DNA of 6,388 nt from Cyclobacteriaceae bacterium (lineage in GTDB: Bacteria; Bacteroidota; Bacteroidia; Cytophagales; Cyclobacteriaceae): NCBI GenBank assembly GCA_025455445.1, contig JALOMN010000096.1, forward strand, positions 1 to 6,388, written 5' to 3'. Below the pieces are notes generated by a model. It was not told where the DNA came from. It did not search any database and was given only the letters and a program-made list of their open reading frames with translations. This document shows, one piece after another, positions 5,359 to 6,388 of this stretch. Every line of letters starts with the position of its first letter. Within the stretch, counting starts at the first letter, position 1. Both the position numbers and the translations under genes were made by a program.

Positions 5359-6388
5359 TTAAGGATTTGTTTTTGACAAATCTACTTTCCAATAGTCATT
5401 CAGATAATAATTGACATTCGGTTCTGAAAAGCGGCCAGAGCCGAGGTAAATCATATTTCCAACATTAAAAAATATGGGAAGAAATCTTTTTCCACTTCGA
5501 TAAGGCAACCTAACCCAGGTAACAGCTAACGGATTAAATTCAAATAATTCAGTCTCACTTGAATTGTATTGAAGCACATAGATTGAATTATCAATTCTTA
5601 TATAACTATTTGAACTATTTACATAAGGCGGAATAATTTCATCAAAAATCTGCCACTCGTTCGTCAACGGATTATAGGCATAATGCTTGTAATTAAAATT
5701 AACATCGGAGTAGACATGCCCTTGTCCATTTACCGAATACATGAACCTGCTTACAATTCCTGGTAATTTTTTCTTTGCGGTCCATTGGTTTGCGGAGGGA
5801 TTATATTCCCAAAAATCAGTCTGAACCGTAAACACATCATAGTCACCAACTACATAACCCAGGTTATTGATTTCAAAAGAACCAAAGGAATTATTACCTG
5901 GAAAATCAGCTTTTTTGGTCCAGCTATCAGAACCTGGAGTGTACTCATACCAGTCTTTATAATAACCCGAATTGGCATTATCACCTAACCCCACGTATGC
6001 TTTGTTATTCAAAATCAACACAGTTGAATTTCTCCTTCCAGCACCAGGAAAATCAGCCTTCTTAGACCAAGTATTATTGAGTGGATCAAATTGCCAAACA
6101 TCCTTCAGCAACCCGCCTTGTCCATAACCCGACACAACATAACCTTTTCCATTTAAAGTAAACGAGGCAGCACCTTCACGCCCTGTAAAAGTAAGATCTG
6201 GTTGACTAGTCCACATGCCTTGATAGTTTAAGGTAATTGGAGTACTGGCTTTTACTGTTAATCCGCCTGCAGATACTGATAGCGGCAAGGTGGTAGTTTG
6301 TGATAAATATGTGTCGCCAATTATCGCATCAGCATTTAGTATTCTGATTTGAGTGCTTGTTGAAATTGTGTAGCTAGAAGAAACTTCC
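5359..6388 (-). CDS. Kelch-type beta-propeller protein, 5'-truncated by window edge
   Basis: The frame is open from the right edge (first full codon at 6387) to TAA at 5359, giving 342 residues without a start; a TTG at 6288 is internal. Residues 16-55 form a beta-rich stretch with alternating Thr/Ser/Val (TLPLSVSAGGLTVKASTPIT), perhaps the end of an Ig-like or IPT/TIG-like domain. From about 58 there are six kelch-type blades with the pattern hydrophobic strand, GYVVSG-like turn, DVWQFDPLNNTW. Blades 1 and 2 share W-[ST]-KKADFPG at 107-115 and 156-164. The last blade stops after YWKVDL and lacks its W-strand, which GMWTSQPDLTF (57-67) would supply, as in Velcro-closed propellers. No catalytic residues or type IX sorting domain are recognisable at the C-terminus. 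Function is unknown; extracellular binding or galactose-oxidase-like folds use similar propellers, but no such activity is claimed. Signal peptide and any further N-terminal domains lie outside the window. Confidence 0.85.
   Translation of the reverse strand, partial: EVSSSYTISTSTQIRILNADAIIGDTYLSQTTTLPLSVSAGGLTVKASTPITLNYQGMWTSQPDLTFTGREGAASFTLNGKGYVVSGYGQGGLLKDVWQFDPLNNTWSKKADFPGAGRRNSTVLILNNKAYVGLGDNANSGYYKDWYEYTPGSDSWTKKADFPGNNSFGSFEINNLGYVVGDYDVFTVQTDFWEYNPSANQWTAKKKLPGIVSRFMYSVNGQGHVYSDVNFNYKHYAYNPLTNEWQIFDEIIPPYVNSSNSYIRIDNSIYVLQYNSSETELFEFNPLAVTWVRLPYRSGKRFLPIFFNVGNMIYLGSGRFSEPNVNYYLNDYWKVDLSKTNP
5896..6069 (-). repeat. DNA-level direct repeat within the kelch gene
   Basis: The 27-bp stretches 5896-5922 and 6043-6069 agree at about 22 of 27 positions, counted by eye, and both contain GGAAAATCAGC. 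They are exactly 147 bp (49 codons) apart and encode the shared W-[ST]-KKADFPG motif of adjacent blades. The in-frame period equals one kelch blade, so this looks like a blade duplication still visible in the nucleotides. Confidence 0.7.

Noticed and set aside
5785..5988. 67-codon plus-strand open frame inside the kelch gene
   Set aside because: It is antisense to clear kelch blades and has no features of its own.
6286..6288. TTG at 6288 as the start of the kelch protein
   Set aside because: The frame stays open upstream to the window edge with similar beta-rich composition, and a start here would leave no export signal; the gene is treated as 5'-truncated.
1..6388. tRNA or rRNA genes, CRISPR array, insertion sequence, phage attachment site, toxin-antitoxin or defence genes
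   Set aside because: Searched by eye on both strands. The gaps are 28-147 bp and hold no cloverleaf, spaced identical repeats or transposase-like coding sequence.

Overview
The window looks like a chromosomal segment from a member of the Bacteroidota, probably near Chitinophagales/Sphingobacteriales; this placement is an inference from gene families, with no rRNA or marker gene to confirm it. Supporting signs are a PafA-type alkaline phosphatase, a WG-repeat protein, AT-rich leaders without clear Shine-Dalgarno sites, matches to the Bacteroidota -7 element TAnnTTTG, and three signal peptides that all place Gln directly after the predicted cleavage site.

Layout. Minus strand, read from 4379 down to 1: a secreted alpha/beta-hydrolase esterase (4379-3519), an 866-residue secreted protein with helical repeats followed by WG-type beta repeats (3384-784), and the N-terminal 241 residues of a PafA-like alkaline phosphatase (725 to the left edge). 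The first two are separated by 134 bp holding a long imperfect palindrome. The second and third are only 58 bp apart and may be co-transcribed. Divergent from the esterase, on the plus strand, is a TruA-family tRNA pseudouridine synthase (4527-5330) that starts with TTG. It converges on a minus-strand kelch beta-propeller protein (5359 to the right edge), whose 5' part is cut off by the window.

How the genes work together. Three minus-strand products (esterase, WG protein, phosphatase) are predicted to be exported, so this side is an envelope/periplasmic group with hydrolytic functions; nothing in the sequence ties them to one pathway. The pseudouridine synthase is a cytoplasmic RNA-modification enzyme with no evident link to its neighbours. 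I find no RNA genes, mobile elements, CRISPR array or defence-like module. No gap between genes exceeds 147 bp. I see no convincing undescribed multi-gene system; the more interesting points are the architecture of the 866-residue protein, the non-ATG starts, the divergent promoter dyad and the atypical catalytic motif of the TruA-family protein.
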